Origin: Streptomyces luteolus
Lineage (GTDB): Bacteria > Actinomycetota > Actinomycetes > Streptomycetales > Streptomycetaceae
DNA: 64,000 bases
Reading direction: 5' to 3'
NCBI RefSeq assembly: GCF_029968015.1
Contig: NZ_JASCIS010000002.1
Span: 248,001 to 312,000, forward strand
Shown: positions 1 through 9,531 of the stretch, piece after piece
Position numbering within the stretch: the first letter of the stretch is position 1
How the letters are laid out: every line of letters starts with the position of its first letter
The notes under the pieces: model-generated
Databases searched by the model: none
What the model was told of the DNA's origin: nothing
Seen by the model: the letters and a program-made list of their open reading frames with translations, nothing else
Position numbers and translations under genes: made by a program

Positions 1-1416
<1,416 letters not shown>

Positions 1417-1435
1417 CCGGCGACGCCGCGCGGCC

Positions 1436-1861
1436 TCAGCCGTCGAGGCGGCCTTGGGCCTCCTCCGCCCGGGGGCTGCCGAGTTCCGCGAACACGTCCC
1501 GGGCGCGCGTCCAGTCCGCCTCCGCCGCGTCGCGGTCGCCGAGTTCCTGGTGGACATCGCCGCGCAGCAGCAGGACCACCGCTCGCTGATACGTAGCACC
1601 GGACGTGCCCGCGTCGGCCTCGTTGAGGCAGCGCAGCGCGGACTCGGGCTGCCCGCAGGCCAGGCGGTCCTCGGCCTGACGCCACCAGGTCTTTGCGATG
1701 TTGAAGTGGTCAGGACCGGTCGGCAGCAGCTCGAACTCCCCTCGCGCGAGGGCGAATTGCCGCTCGGCGTCATTGTGCCGACTCAGGGCCGAGTACGCGC
1801 GAGCCGCGTGGAAGGTGAGCAGGGCGTGGCCGCGCGGGTGGACGATGCCGTCGAGGGCGTC
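1436..1861 (-). pseudogene. C-terminal TPR part of the STAND ATPase, cut off by an amber codon
   Basis: Reading on in the same frame past the TAG at 1862-1864 gives 141 sense codons ending at TGA 1436-1438. The residues are typical of a TPR tail: DALDGIVHPRGHALL, then FHAARAYSALSRHNDAERQF, AKTWWRQAEDRLACGQPES and YQRAVVLLLRGDVHQELGD. There is no start codon with a ribosome site at its head. I read it as the original C-terminus of the upstream ATPase gene, separated by one nonsense substitution (CAG or GAG to TAG). It would be expressed only through readthrough or if the TAG is a sequencing error. Confidence 0.75.
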
Positions 1862-3796
1862 CTAGGCCCGGGTGAAGCAGTCGAGGGCCCGCGTGCCGTG
1901 CCTCAGCTTCAGGGCGAGCAGCCCCAGGGCTTCGAGCAGGCTGGACTCGGTGCGCCGCCACCCCTCCCCCCGCTCTGCGCCGCGCACCAGGCTCAGGCCT
2001 GCCTCCAACTGCTCGCGGGCCAGGCGCGGGTCGTCCTCGTCGAGGCTCCAGCGGTCCAGGTGGGCGAAGCCGAGCTGGAAGCGCATACGGGCCACGGCGA
2101 GCGGATCGTCGAGGCAGACCTGGGCCGCGGCGAGGCCCGCGCGGTGCGAGTCGATCCACTCCGTGTGGCTCGCCGTCCGCAGGTAGAAGCTCCACAGCCC
2201 CTGGCACAGCCGCCAGGCGTGCCGGTGCCGGCCGGTGGCGTGCGCGAGGAGCACGGCGGGCACGAGCGCGTCCCGACGGCGGGCCAACCGCCCCTCCGCA
2301 CGGGCCGCTTCGGCTCGTGGCGCGCTCTCCCTGCGCGGGGCGACGTACTCCGGGTCGTACAACCACCGTGCCGAGAGCGCCGCCTCGCCGCGCTCCACGA
2401 ACTCCAGGAGGTGCGCGAAGAACCGGTCCCGGAGCTGTTCGCGCTCCGTGGGCTCCTCGTCCTGCTCGGCACGGGTCAGGGCGTGGTCGTGGACGAGGGG
2501 TTCGAGGCGGTACGCGTCCTGCGCGGCGCGCTCCACGAGGCTGCCGTCCTTCAACTCCCGCAGCGCGCCGCGCACTTCGGACGTCCTCCAGGCCGGAAGG
2601 AGCGCGCACAGGGTGTCCACCTGGACCCGCCCCGGCGGCAGCAGTCCGAGGACGCGGTACAGCCGGGCGGACTTCGGGGCGAGACGGTCGTACGCGAGGT
2701 CGAGGGTGGCGTACAGCGAGGGCTCGTCGGTCATGTCCAGGAGCTCCTGCCTCGTGTCGCGGTGTGCGAGCAGGTCGCCGATGTCGTCGAGGACGCCGGG
2801 GTCCGGGGAGCGGAGTTGTCCGGCGACGATCCGCAGCGCCCAGGGGTTGCCCCCGACGTTCCGGGCCAGCGGACGCAGCCGTCCCGGTTCGGTGGCGATG
2901 CCGCTGACCCGGGCGAGCAGCTCCACCGAGTGGTCGAGGCCCAGCGGGGGCACTGGCAGGGGTGCGAAGTCCGGGGAGCCGTCCAGGTGCCGGGGTGCCT
3001 CGCGGCCGGTGATGACGACGGCACTGCCGGGGGTACGGGGAAGCAGCGGCTCGATCTGGCCGCGCGTCTCGGCGTTGAAGAGGAACACGAGGACCGGCCC
3101 CTGGTCGCGGTGCACCCGGGCGCACGCCGCCCGGAAGGCCGCCGCTTTCCCGGCCAGGCCGCCGGGCCGGTCCGCCGGGGGCACCGCGAGCTGGGCCAGC
3201 CAGCCGTCGAGGACCGCGGCCGGGTCGGCGTGCGCGCCGTCGGCGTTCCGGCCCAGGTCGGCTTCGAGCGGGGGCGTGGCGAAGTGCCCGGCACGGGAGT
3301 GCGCCCAGCGCAGGGCCGTCGTACGGCGGCCGGTGCCGCGCAGTCCGGCGAGGAACATCACCGCGGACACTTCGGCTTCCGCGCACCGGGACCAGTGCGC
3401 CTCCATGGCGGCGAGGAGCTTCTCGTGGTTGACGTAGTGCAGGATGTTCGCCCCGAAGGCGGCCGGTGGACCCGCCCTGCGGGCGTCGCGCACCACTTCC
3501 TCGACGTGCTCGGCGAATGCCGGGTCCTCGCGCATGAACTCCTCGAAGTCGTCCGCAAGTTGGTGCTCGACGGCGCCCTCCACGGTCTCGTCGCCCGCCT
3601 CGCGCCCCTCCAGGAGCGCACGCCGCAGCCGCTCGACGGTCTGCTCGGCGTCCCGCTCGTCGGCGGTGCGGCCGTTGCGCCGTCCGCGCCGGAAGAGTCC
3701 GAGGAGCCGGGCCTTGGTCCAGCCGAACCCGTCCGACACGAGCAACGTGACCACGCTGCTCGCGCACACCCCCGCCAACGTGGCGATCTCCTCCAT
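1862..3796 (-). CDS. STAND-type NB-ARC/TPR ATPase, truncated by amber stop
   Basis: Residues 5-35 form a hydrophobic N-terminus. A P-loop-like GLRGTGRRT lies at 151-159, with Arg where the Walker A Lys is usual. A Walker-B-like LVFLFNA follows, then a GNPWALRI motif that matches the GLPLAL box of NB-ARC proteins, a winged-helix segment (LYRVLGLLPPG) and TPR helices. STAND proteins use NTP-dependent oligomerisation to signal; the ligand here is unknown. The degenerate Walker residues suggest weak or no hydrolysis. The ATG at 3796 is chosen because AAAGGGAG lies just upstream; a longer open frame to 3886 lacks such a site. The protein stops at TAG 1862-1864, while the TPR reading frame continues another 141 codons. 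Confidence 0.78.
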   Translation of the reverse strand: MEEIATLAGVCASSVVTLLVSDGFGWTKARLLGLFRRGRRNGRTADERDAEQTVERLRRALLEGREAGDETVEGAVEHQLADDFEEFMREDPAFAEHVEEVVRDARRAGPPAAFGANILHYVNHEKLLAAMEAHWSRCAEAEVSAVMFLAGLRGTGRRTTALRWAHSRAGHFATPPLEADLGRNADGAHADPAAVLDGWLAQLAVPPADRPGGLAGKAAAFRAACARVHRDQGPVLVFLFNAETRGQIEPLLPRTPGSAVVITGREAPRHLDGSPDFAPLPVPPLGLDHSVELLARVSGIATEPGRLRPLARNVGGNPWALRIVAGQLRSPDPGVLDDIGDLLAHRDTRQELLDMTDEPSLYATLDLAYDRLAPKSARLYRVLGLLPPGRVQVDTLCALLPAWRTSEVRGALRELKDGSLVERAAQDAYRLEPLVHDHALTRAEQDEEPTEREQLRDRFFAHLLEFVERGEAALSARWLYDPEYVAPRRESAPRAEAARAEGRLARRRDALVPAVLLAHATGRHRHAWRLCQGLWSFYLRTASHTEWIDSHRAGLAAAQVCLDDPLAVARMRFQLGFAHLDRWSLDEDDPRLAREQLEAGLSLVRGAERGEGWRRTESSLLEALGLLALKLRHGTRALDCFTRA

Positions 3797-3920
3797 GCAA
3801 CTCCCTTTCCCCACACGCCGGCACGCGCGCCCGCGCCCCCAACCGTAGAGATCATCCCGCCCGACCGGCAGGCGTTCCCCGGACACAAGTCCTACCGGGG
3901 GCTACGGCCGCGGCCCGTCG

Positions 3921-4685
3921 TCAGGCCCGCCGGACGTGCTGCTCAACTGCTCCGCGCGCTGCCGTATGAGGGCTATCTGAATAGCCCCCCCCCCGGAATT
4001 CCGAGGCCGCCGTCGATGTCTGACCGGGGTGCTTGCGGTACCGCAGCGTCGGCTCGTCGATGAGCAGTCCGGGGCCGGCCGCGGAGGCGGCCATGGCCAG
4101 ACCGGTGTCCTCCATGCCGCGGAGGGCCGACCAGCCGCCCAGAGACAGCAGCAGGGTGCGCCGCCACATCGCGCCCGCCGGGTGGACCGGCAGGCGGCGG
4201 GGCCCCGGGCCGTCCGTGGCCCAGTCGGTCAGCAGCGCGCCCCGGGGAAGGAGGCCGGGGCGGACGGGCAGGGTGTGGTCCACGAGGGAACCGTCGGGCA
4301 GCAGGTCCCGTGCCCGGCCCACGGCGAACCCCGCCTCCGGGTGGGCTTCGAGCCCCCGCGCGAGCAACGACAGCGCCCCGGGTTCGAGTTCGTCGTCCGC
4401 GTCCAGGTTCTGGACCAAGGGCGCCTCGGCCCGCCCGAGGGCGACATTGCGCGTGACGGCCGGGCCCTCGCTCGTACCGTTCGTGTCGATCCGGACGCGA
4501 CCGTCGTACGCGGCGCCGCAGGACGTGAGCGCCTCCTGAACGGGGCTGTCCGGGCCGTCGATCTGGACGAGCCAGGTCCAGTCGTCATGGCTCTGCGCGA
4601 GGAGCGACTGCCACGCGTGGGACAGGAGCCCCGCGTGCGGCGCGTGGACGGCCGTGACGACATTCACCTGCATGTTCGCGATCAT
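3921..4685 (-). CDS. Family 2 glycosyltransferase with frameshifted C-terminus
   Basis: A GT-A fold nucleotide-sugar transferase: N-terminal VNVVTAVHAPHAG, WLVQIDG, then NLDADDEL, which carries the DxD metal/nucleotide motif, and GWSALRGMEDTGL in the acceptor half. It probably acts in the cytoplasm on a polysaccharide or glycolipid; substrate unknown. ATG at 4673 is an alternative start, and neither has a strong ribosome site. After EFRGGG the frame runs through a 10-base C tract (G10 in the mRNA) and ends in low-quality sequence. With 9 bases in the tract the frame would instead read AIQIALIRQRAEQL and stop at 3902-3904, a more natural helical tail. The gene is divergent from the membrane protein at 4747. 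Confidence 0.82.
   Translation of the reverse strand: MIANMQVNVVTAVHAPHAGLLSHAWQSLLAQSHDDWTWLVQIDGPDSPVQEALTSCGAAYDGRVRIDTNGTSEGPAVTRNVALGRAEAPLVQNLDADDELEPGALSLLARGLEAHPEAGFAVGRARDLLPDGSLVDHTLPVRPGLLPRGALLTDWATDGPGPRRLPVHPAGAMWRRTLLLSLGGWSALRGMEDTGLAMAASAAGPGLLIDEPTLRYRKHPGQTSTAASEFRGGGYSDSPHTAARGAVEQHVRRA
3985..3994. repeat. C10 homopolymer in the glycosyltransferase gene
   Basis: Ten consecutive C on the plus strand lie near the 3' end of the GT2 gene. Tract length decides which of three C-termini is made: 9 or 12 gives a helical tail ending at 3902, 10 gives the present frame, and 11 gives a quick stop near 3973. Confidence 0.95.
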
Positions 4686-4746
4686 ATGATCCGGCGGTGG
4701 CGGCCGTGATAGTCAGGGCGGGGACCGCAGAGGTGGAGGGGGAAGC

Positions 4747-6081
4747 ATGGACGTGGCGGCCATTTCCGCACGGCTGCGGCAGATTCCGGTATCGGACTCG
4801 CGGGAGCTCGACCGGGTCTGCGAGGAGGCGGCCGCGGCGTTCCTCGACGCGGGGCGGGAGCCGCCGTACGACGTCGGCTCGGCGGACTTCGCGACGGACG
4901 CCTTCCTGATCTGCGCCGACCGGTACTGGCGACGGCGGTTCCTCGCGCTTCCCAGCGTGCGTACGGCCGCCGCCTGCGCGGCGTGGCTGATGGCCCACGT
5001 CGCGCGTGACTGCCGTACGGAGGTCCTGGAGAAGTGGAGTCTGGGGTACGCGTTCATCACCAGGGAGCACGGGGAGTCCGGCGGCGAACTGTCCGAGGCC
5101 ACCGAGGAGATCGTGGCCGGTGACACCGCCGCCGGGGACGTCGCCTACTTCGCGGCGCTGTACCACGCCGGGAAACTGCGCGCGAACTTCCAGCACGACG
5201 AGCTGCGCCAGTTCCTGGAGTCGTCCCTGCTCGCCCTGGCCGCCGGTTCGCACCGTCAGGAACCGCTGTTCGTCGCGCTGCGCTCCTTCGCCGCGTTCGG
5301 CAGCGAGAGCATCACCACCGACCACGCCCTGAGCCTGTTGAGCGAGGCCTGGAACTCCCCCGAGCGGACGCGCCACGTGGTCGACATCTGCCTCAACGGC
5401 ATCCAGATGGCGCTCCCGTTCGACGACCAGGGCGAGGTGTTGAGCGTCCACGCCCAGGAGGCGGTACGGGACCACCCGCTCGACCACATGTTCCACTTCC
5501 GCCTCGCCTGCGCCCGGCACATGCGCGGCGACCACGACGCCGCGCTCGGCAGCATCACGACCGCGCTGACACTGCTCCCGGCGATCGGTACGCGCATCAG
5601 CCACGAACTGCTGCAGCAGCAGTACCTGAGCAAGCGCGCGGAGATCCTGGACGGGCGGGAGCGCGCTCGGTTCGATGCGCGGCAGCGTCGGCGGATGGAG
5701 GAGCTGGAGGACGCGCACCAGCGGCGACTGGTCGAGTTGGAGAGCGAACACGAGCGCCGCTGGCGGGAGTTGGAGGAGGAACTCCGGCGGGACAAGGAAC
5801 GCCAGGAACAGACCCAGCGGGAGCTGGTGGAGGGCACGCGTGCCGCGACCATCCGCGCGATGGAGCTGGTGGCCCTCTTCGCCGCCGTGATCGCCTTCGC
5901 GGTCGGCTCCCTGCAGATCACCCTCAACGGCGACATGTCGCTGCACGACCGCGCCTGGCTGATCGCCGAACTGGGCGGCGGGCTCCTCGCCTTCGCCTTC
6001 GTGATCACCGGTGGCACGTGGTACATCACACGCACCCGGCGGGCACGGCAGCCCGGCGGGAATCACCGGTCATCCTCCTGA
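4747..6081 (+). CDS. Hypothetical membrane protein with coiled coil and TPR-like N-terminus
   Basis: 444 aa, not recognised as a named family. Residues 1-300 are helical and resemble TPR or HEAT-like repeats (for example HFRLACARHMRGDHDAAL). Residues about 305-375 are a strongly charged coiled coil rich in Arg, Glu and Gln (ERRWRELEEELRRDKER). Two membrane helices follow (VALFAAVIAFAVGSLQI and GGGLLAFAFVITGGTWYI), and the protein ends in a short basic tail. The helices at the C-terminus suggest a cytoplasmic domain anchored by its tail. The ATG at 4747 follows GGAGGGGGAAGC. Its location beside a STAND ATPase and glycosyltransferases fits a surface or signalling locus, but this is inference. 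Confidence 0.8.
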   Translation: MDVAAISARLRQIPVSDSRELDRVCEEAAAAFLDAGREPPYDVGSADFATDAFLICADRYWRRRFLALPSVRTAAACAAWLMAHVARDCRTEVLEKWSLGYAFITREHGESGGELSEATEEIVAGDTAAGDVAYFAALYHAGKLRANFQHDELRQFLESSLLALAAGSHRQEPLFVALRSFAAFGSESITTDHALSLLSEAWNSPERTRHVVDICLNGIQMALPFDDQGEVLSVHAQEAVRDHPLDHMFHFRLACARHMRGDHDAALGSITTALTLLPAIGTRISHELLQQQYLSKRAEILDGRERARFDARQRRRMEELEDAHQRRLVELESEHERRWRELEEELRRDKERQEQTQRELVEGTRAATIRAMELVALFAAVIAFAVGSLQITLNGDMSLHDRAWLIAELGGGLLAFAFVITGGTWYITRTRRARQPGGNHRSSS

Positions 6082-6141
6082 GACCGGACCGGACGGGACC
6101 GGACCGAGCGGGACCGGACCGCACGGGACCGGACCGCCCGG
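6082..6141. repeat. 15-bp tandem repeat, four copies
   Basis: Four imperfect copies of GACCGGACCGNRCGG begin directly after the stop codon of the preceding gene. The repeat lies in the non-coding gap before the secreted lyase-like gene. Confidence 0.9.
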
Positions 6142-6310
6142 GATCCGCACCACCAACCGATCGAAACGCTCAACTCCCCTGCACCTATTGAGCGTTCGAT
6201 CCCCCCATGCTAGAAACGCCCCGTACGCAGCGCACCCGCAAGGCCCCGAGCCTCCAGGCCCCCAGGCCCCCAGCCCCCTCGCAGAGCGTCTCCCTCTCCA
6301 AGGAGCCCCC

Positions 6311-7021
6311 ATGCGCAAGCGACGTACCGGTGCCCTCGTTGCCGCCTCCTGTTCTCTCGGGCTCGTCACCGCGAGTCCCGCCCAGGCATCCGTCATCTGG
6401 GACGGGGACGCCGGGCAGGGGACCGGGGTGTTCTCGTCCACGCTCTGCGACTCGCCCGGGAGCGTGGTGGCGCAGGACAACAACGACGGGCGCGGGCAGG
6501 TGTTCAAGTTCAACAAGCCGCTGGGCCTTGAGCGTTGCGAGGCGCACGGGATCCGGGTCGGCGGCTCCCGGTACACGTTCCGGAACGACAGCACGTACTG
6601 GATCGGCTGGGACACCTCCACCAACACCCCGGACGCCGGGACGATCTTCCAGTGGAAGTCGTACGGCACGGGCGACCAGCACCAGCAGAACTACCCGGTG
6701 CTCATGAAGGTCGAGGGCGGGCGGCTCAAGCTGTTCCACATCGAGCCCGGCGAGAACTGGACGCTGAAGTGGTCCACGCCCGTCGCGACCAGTACGTACA
6801 AGCGGATCGTGCTCGGCATCCACACCTCCGACGAGGCGTCCACCGGCTGGGTGGCCGCGTTCTACAACGGCACCAAGGTCGCCGAGTTCTCCGGCCGCAC
6901 CTGGGACGACCTCGGCAACGACACCCGCTTCGGGACCTACGGGGCCGAGGTGAAGGACAAGCGCGTCATCAACTGGATCGACGGGCTCAAGGTGGGTACG
7001 GAGTACGGCGACGTGGACTAA
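6311..7021 (+). CDS. Secreted polysaccharide-lyase-like protein
   Basis: 236 aa with a signal peptide: MRKRRT, a hydrophobic core, and a likely cleavage after AQA at about residue 27. The mature part (SVIWDGDAGQGTGVF, WIGWDTSTNTPDAGTIFQWKSYG, GWVAAFYNGTKVAEF, FGTYGAE) matches the beta-jelly-roll heparin-lyase-I-like polysaccharide lyase family found as short secreted proteins in Streptomyces. It would act outside the cell on an acidic polysaccharide; the substrate is not evident. The ATG at 6311 is preceded by AAGGAG. Two Cys (in LCDSPG and ERCEAHG) could form a disulfide. The lipoprotein gene starts 9 bases after the stop codon. Confidence 0.85.
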   Translation: MRKRRTGALVAASCSLGLVTASPAQASVIWDGDAGQGTGVFSSTLCDSPGSVVAQDNNDGRGQVFKFNKPLGLERCEAHGIRVGGSRYTFRNDSTYWIGWDTSTNTPDAGTIFQWKSYGTGDQHQQNYPVLMKVEGGRLKLFHIEPGENWTLKWSTPVATSTYKRIVLGIHTSDEASTGWVAAFYNGTKVAEFSGRTWDDLGNDTRFGTYGAEVKDKRVINWIDGLKVGTEYGDVD

Positions 7022-7030
7022 CGTGCCCGC

Positions 7031-7549
7031 ATGGGTGCGACTTCCTTGCACGGCAGGGCCGTAGGCGCCGTTCTGCTCGCCGCCGTGTCACTCACGGCGT
7101 GCAACGGCCCCACGGACGACGGAAAGCCACTGAGCCCCAACCCGAAAACGACACCGGCACCGGCACCGACGCCGACACCGAGCCCCACGCCCTCCCGCAC
7201 CGCCGAGGACGGCCACGACATCAAGGCCTGCGCGGACGCCGACTGCGAGGTCCTCACGTCGAAGCCCGTCGAGGTGAGCTTCGACGGGCCCGGCGGGAAG
7301 GCCACCCTCTCCGTCACCGAGGTCGGACCAAACAAGGTCGCGTACACCGTGAAGTCCGCGAACGGCCGCTCGCGGGGCAGCGCGAGCGGGCCGGGGCAGG
7401 GATGCATCACCGTCCTCCGCGCGAACGGCAGCGGCAACTCCTGTGGTCGAGTGGGTACTTCGGCGCCCGAGGCCCAACCCGACGCGGTGGTCGTGCAGGT
7501 GGCGGCCGGGGCGGACGGCACCGCGCTACTCCACCTGGTGTCCGACTGA
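7031..7549 (+). CDS. Putative lipoprotein
   Basis: 172 aa with a signal peptide ending in a lipobox (VSLTAC, Cys at about residue 24), so probably anchored to the outer face of the membrane. A Pro/Thr/Ser linker (residues about 35-58) leads to a small domain with Cys pairs in ACADADCEV and GCITVLRANGSGNSC. Short Streptomyces lipoproteins of this shape are common and unassigned. It lies 9 bases after the polysaccharide-lyase-like gene on the same strand and is probably co-transcribed, although no clear ribosome site is visible. Confidence 0.75.
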   Translation: MGATSLHGRAVGAVLLAAVSLTACNGPTDDGKPLSPNPKTTPAPAPTPTPSPTPSRTAEDGHDIKACADADCEVLTSKPVEVSFDGPGGKATLSVTEVGPNKVAYTVKSANGRSRGSASGPGQGCITVLRANGSGNSCGRVGTSAPEAQPDAVVVQVAAGADGTALLHLVSD

Positions 7550-7570
7550 CAGGACCGGCCGTACGCACGC

Positions 7571-8620
7571 TCACGCCGAGCGGGACAGCGTCCTCGGGTC
7601 GACCGCGTACAGGAACGGCAACCCCCTTGCGTACCGGGCGAGTTCGTCGATGGCCGTGTCCGCGAGGCGGTGCAGTTCGCCGCCGATGGACCCGGCGAGG
7701 TGCGGGGTGAGGAGGACGTTCGGCAGGTCGAAGAGGGGTGAGTCGGCGGGCAGCACCTCGGGCTCGGTGTGGTCCAGGACCGCGTGCAGCCGGCCCGTGC
7801 GCACCTCCTCCGTGAGCGCCTCGGTGTCGACGAGCGAGCCGCGGGCGGTGTTGATGAGCGTCGCGCCGTCCGGCATCAGGGCGAGCCTGCGGGCGTCGAA
7901 CAGGTGCCGGGTGGACGGGAGTTGGGGCGCGTGCAGGGAGACGATGTCGCTGCGCAGGGCGAGCGCGTCCAGGTCGACCGGCTCGACGCCGAGCGCCGCC
8001 GCCTCCCCCGGACCGACGTACGGGTCGTGCAGCAGGACCCGTACGTCGAAGGGCGCGAGGAGTTCGATGACGCGGCGGCCGATGCGGGAGGCGCCGACGA
8101 GGCCGACGGTGCGGCGGTAGTTGCCGACGTCGGGGAAGCGTTCGATGAGGTTCACGCGGCCGCGGGCGGCGCGGTAGGCGTGGGCACCGGCCAGGACGCG
8201 TTTGTTGGCGAAGAGGATCGCGGCGAGCGTGTACTCGGCGACGGGCAGGGCGTTGGCGGCGGCGGCCGTCGTGACGGCGATGCCGCGCCGCCAGCACTCC
8301 TCGGTGACATGCCCCTTCACGCTCCCGGCGGCGTGCACGACGGCCTTCAGCCGGGGCAGCCGCCGCAGCGCCGCCCGGTCCAGGGGCGGGCAGCCCCAGC
8401 CGGTGAGCAGCACCTCGGCCTCCCCCAACTCACTGGCGGACAAGGGGTTTTCGAAGTCCGTGACGAGCCGTCCCGGCTCGATGCGCGCCACCTCGGCCAG
8501 TCGGCGCAGCGCGGCGGCCCCGAACACGGCGTCGCGCGTCTCCGGGCTCATGGCGAGCACCGTGCGGGGACGCCCGGCCGTGTCACGCGTGGGCAGGGGG
8601 CGGCGGTCGGCTGTGGTCAC
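7571..8620 (-). CDS. D-2-hydroxyacid dehydrogenase family protein
   Basis: 349 aa NAD-dependent D-isomer 2-hydroxyacid dehydrogenase. The Rossmann motif is VGLVGASRIGRRVIELL, with Ser in place of the third Gly of GxGxxG. The signature NTARGSLVD, the catalytic Arg region, the Glu in HTEPE and the His in TPHLAGSIG are present. The GTG at 8620 overlaps the permease stop in a GTGA junction, so it is the last gene of the sugar-uptake operon and probably translationally coupled. It likely oxidises or reduces a hydroxyacid derived from the imported sugar; the substrate is unknown. Confidence 0.88.
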   Translation of the reverse strand: MTTADRRPLPTRDTAGRPRTVLAMSPETRDAVFGAAALRRLAEVARIEPGRLVTDFENPLSASELGEAEVLLTGWGCPPLDRAALRRLPRLKAVVHAAGSVKGHVTEECWRRGIAVTTAAAANALPVAEYTLAAILFANKRVLAGAHAYRAARGRVNLIERFPDVGNYRRTVGLVGASRIGRRVIELLAPFDVRVLLHDPYVGPGEAAALGVEPVDLDALALRSDIVSLHAPQLPSTRHLFDARRLALMPDGATLINTARGSLVDTEALTEEVRTGRLHAVLDHTEPEVLPADSPLFDLPNVLLTPHLAGSIGGELHRLADTAIDELARYARGLPFLYAVDPRTLSRSA

Positions 8621-9531
8621 TTGACGGCTCCGGCGGTCAGCCCGGAGCGCCAGAAGCGCTGCAGGCACAGGAAGGCGACGATCAGCGGCAGTACGGCGAC
8701 GAGCGCGCCGATGATGACCAGCGGATACAGCTCGGGCTGCTGGTACACGCTCTTCTGCCAGGCGTACAGGCCGAGGTTGACCGGATAGAGCTCCTCGTCG
8801 TTCAGCATCATCAGGGCGCCGTAGAAGTTGTTCCAGGACGCGGTGAACGAGAACAGGAAGATCGTCATGAAGCCGGGCGCCAGCATCGGCAGCGACACGG
8901 ACACGAACGTCCGCAGCTCCCCCGCCCCGTCGACCCGCGCGGCCTCCAGGACCTCCCCCGGCACGTACCCCTCGGAGAAGACCCGCGCCAGATACACCCC
9001 GAACGGGTTGACCAGGCTCGGGATCAGCACCGCCCAGTACGTGTTGACCAGGCCTGCCTCGGACGCGAGCAGATACAGCGGCAGTTGGACGACCGTGGCG
9101 GGCACGAGCACACCGACCAGGACAAGCCCGAACAGCGACTCCTTGCCCTTGAACTCGTACTTGTCGAAGGCGTAGCCGCAGGCCACCGAGATGAGGGTGG
9201 AGAGCAGCGAGCCGACGACGGTGTAGAGCACGCTGTTGGCGAGCCAGCGGCTGTAGATGCCGTCGTTGTACGCGAGCAGCTCGCCGAGGTTGTGCCAGAG
9301 GTTGAAGTCGCCGAGGGCGAACGGGTTGGTGGCGAACAGGTCCCGGTAGTTCTTGGTGGCCGCGATGACCAGCCAGGTCAGCGGCATCAGGGTGTAGAGG
9401 GCGAAGACGAGCAGGACGGCGTGGACGGCGAGCTTGGACGTCAACTGCCGTGGTGCGCGCGGTGGTTGAGGGATGGGTGGTGGTGGCGCCTGGACGGTCG
9501 TACGAACAGGCCGGGCGGTCTGCGTGCTCAT
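8617..9531 (-). CDS. Carbohydrate ABC transporter permease (MalG type)
   Basis: 304 aa inner-membrane permease of a CUT1 sugar ABC transporter with about six helices. The EAA loop that contacts the ATPase reads EAARVDGAGELRTFVSVSLP. The ATG at 9531 overlaps the first permease stop (ATGA), and its own stop overlaps the dehydrogenase GTG, so the three genes are coupled. No ATPase gene lies in the operon. In Streptomyces such CUT1 systems commonly use the shared ATPase MsiK encoded elsewhere. Confidence 0.93.
   Translation of the reverse strand: MSTQTARPVRTTVQAPPPPIPQPPRAPRQLTSKLAVHAVLLVFALYTLMPLTWLVIAATKNYRDLFATNPFALGDFNLWHNLGELLAYNDGIYSRWLANSVLYTVVGSLLSTLISVACGYAFDKYEFKGKESLFGLVLVGVLVPATVVQLPLYLLASEAGLVNTYWAVLIPSLVNPFGVYLARVFSEGYVPGEVLEAARVDGAGELRTFVSVSLPMLAPGFMTIFLFSFTASWNNFYGALMMLNDEELYPVNLGLYAWQKSVYQQPELYPLVIIGALVAVLPLIVAFLCLQRFWRSGLTAGAVK

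Noticed and set aside
3797..3886. Upstream extension of the STAND ATPase to 3886
   Set aside because: No ribosome site there, and the ATG at 3796 has AAAGGGAG at good spacing.
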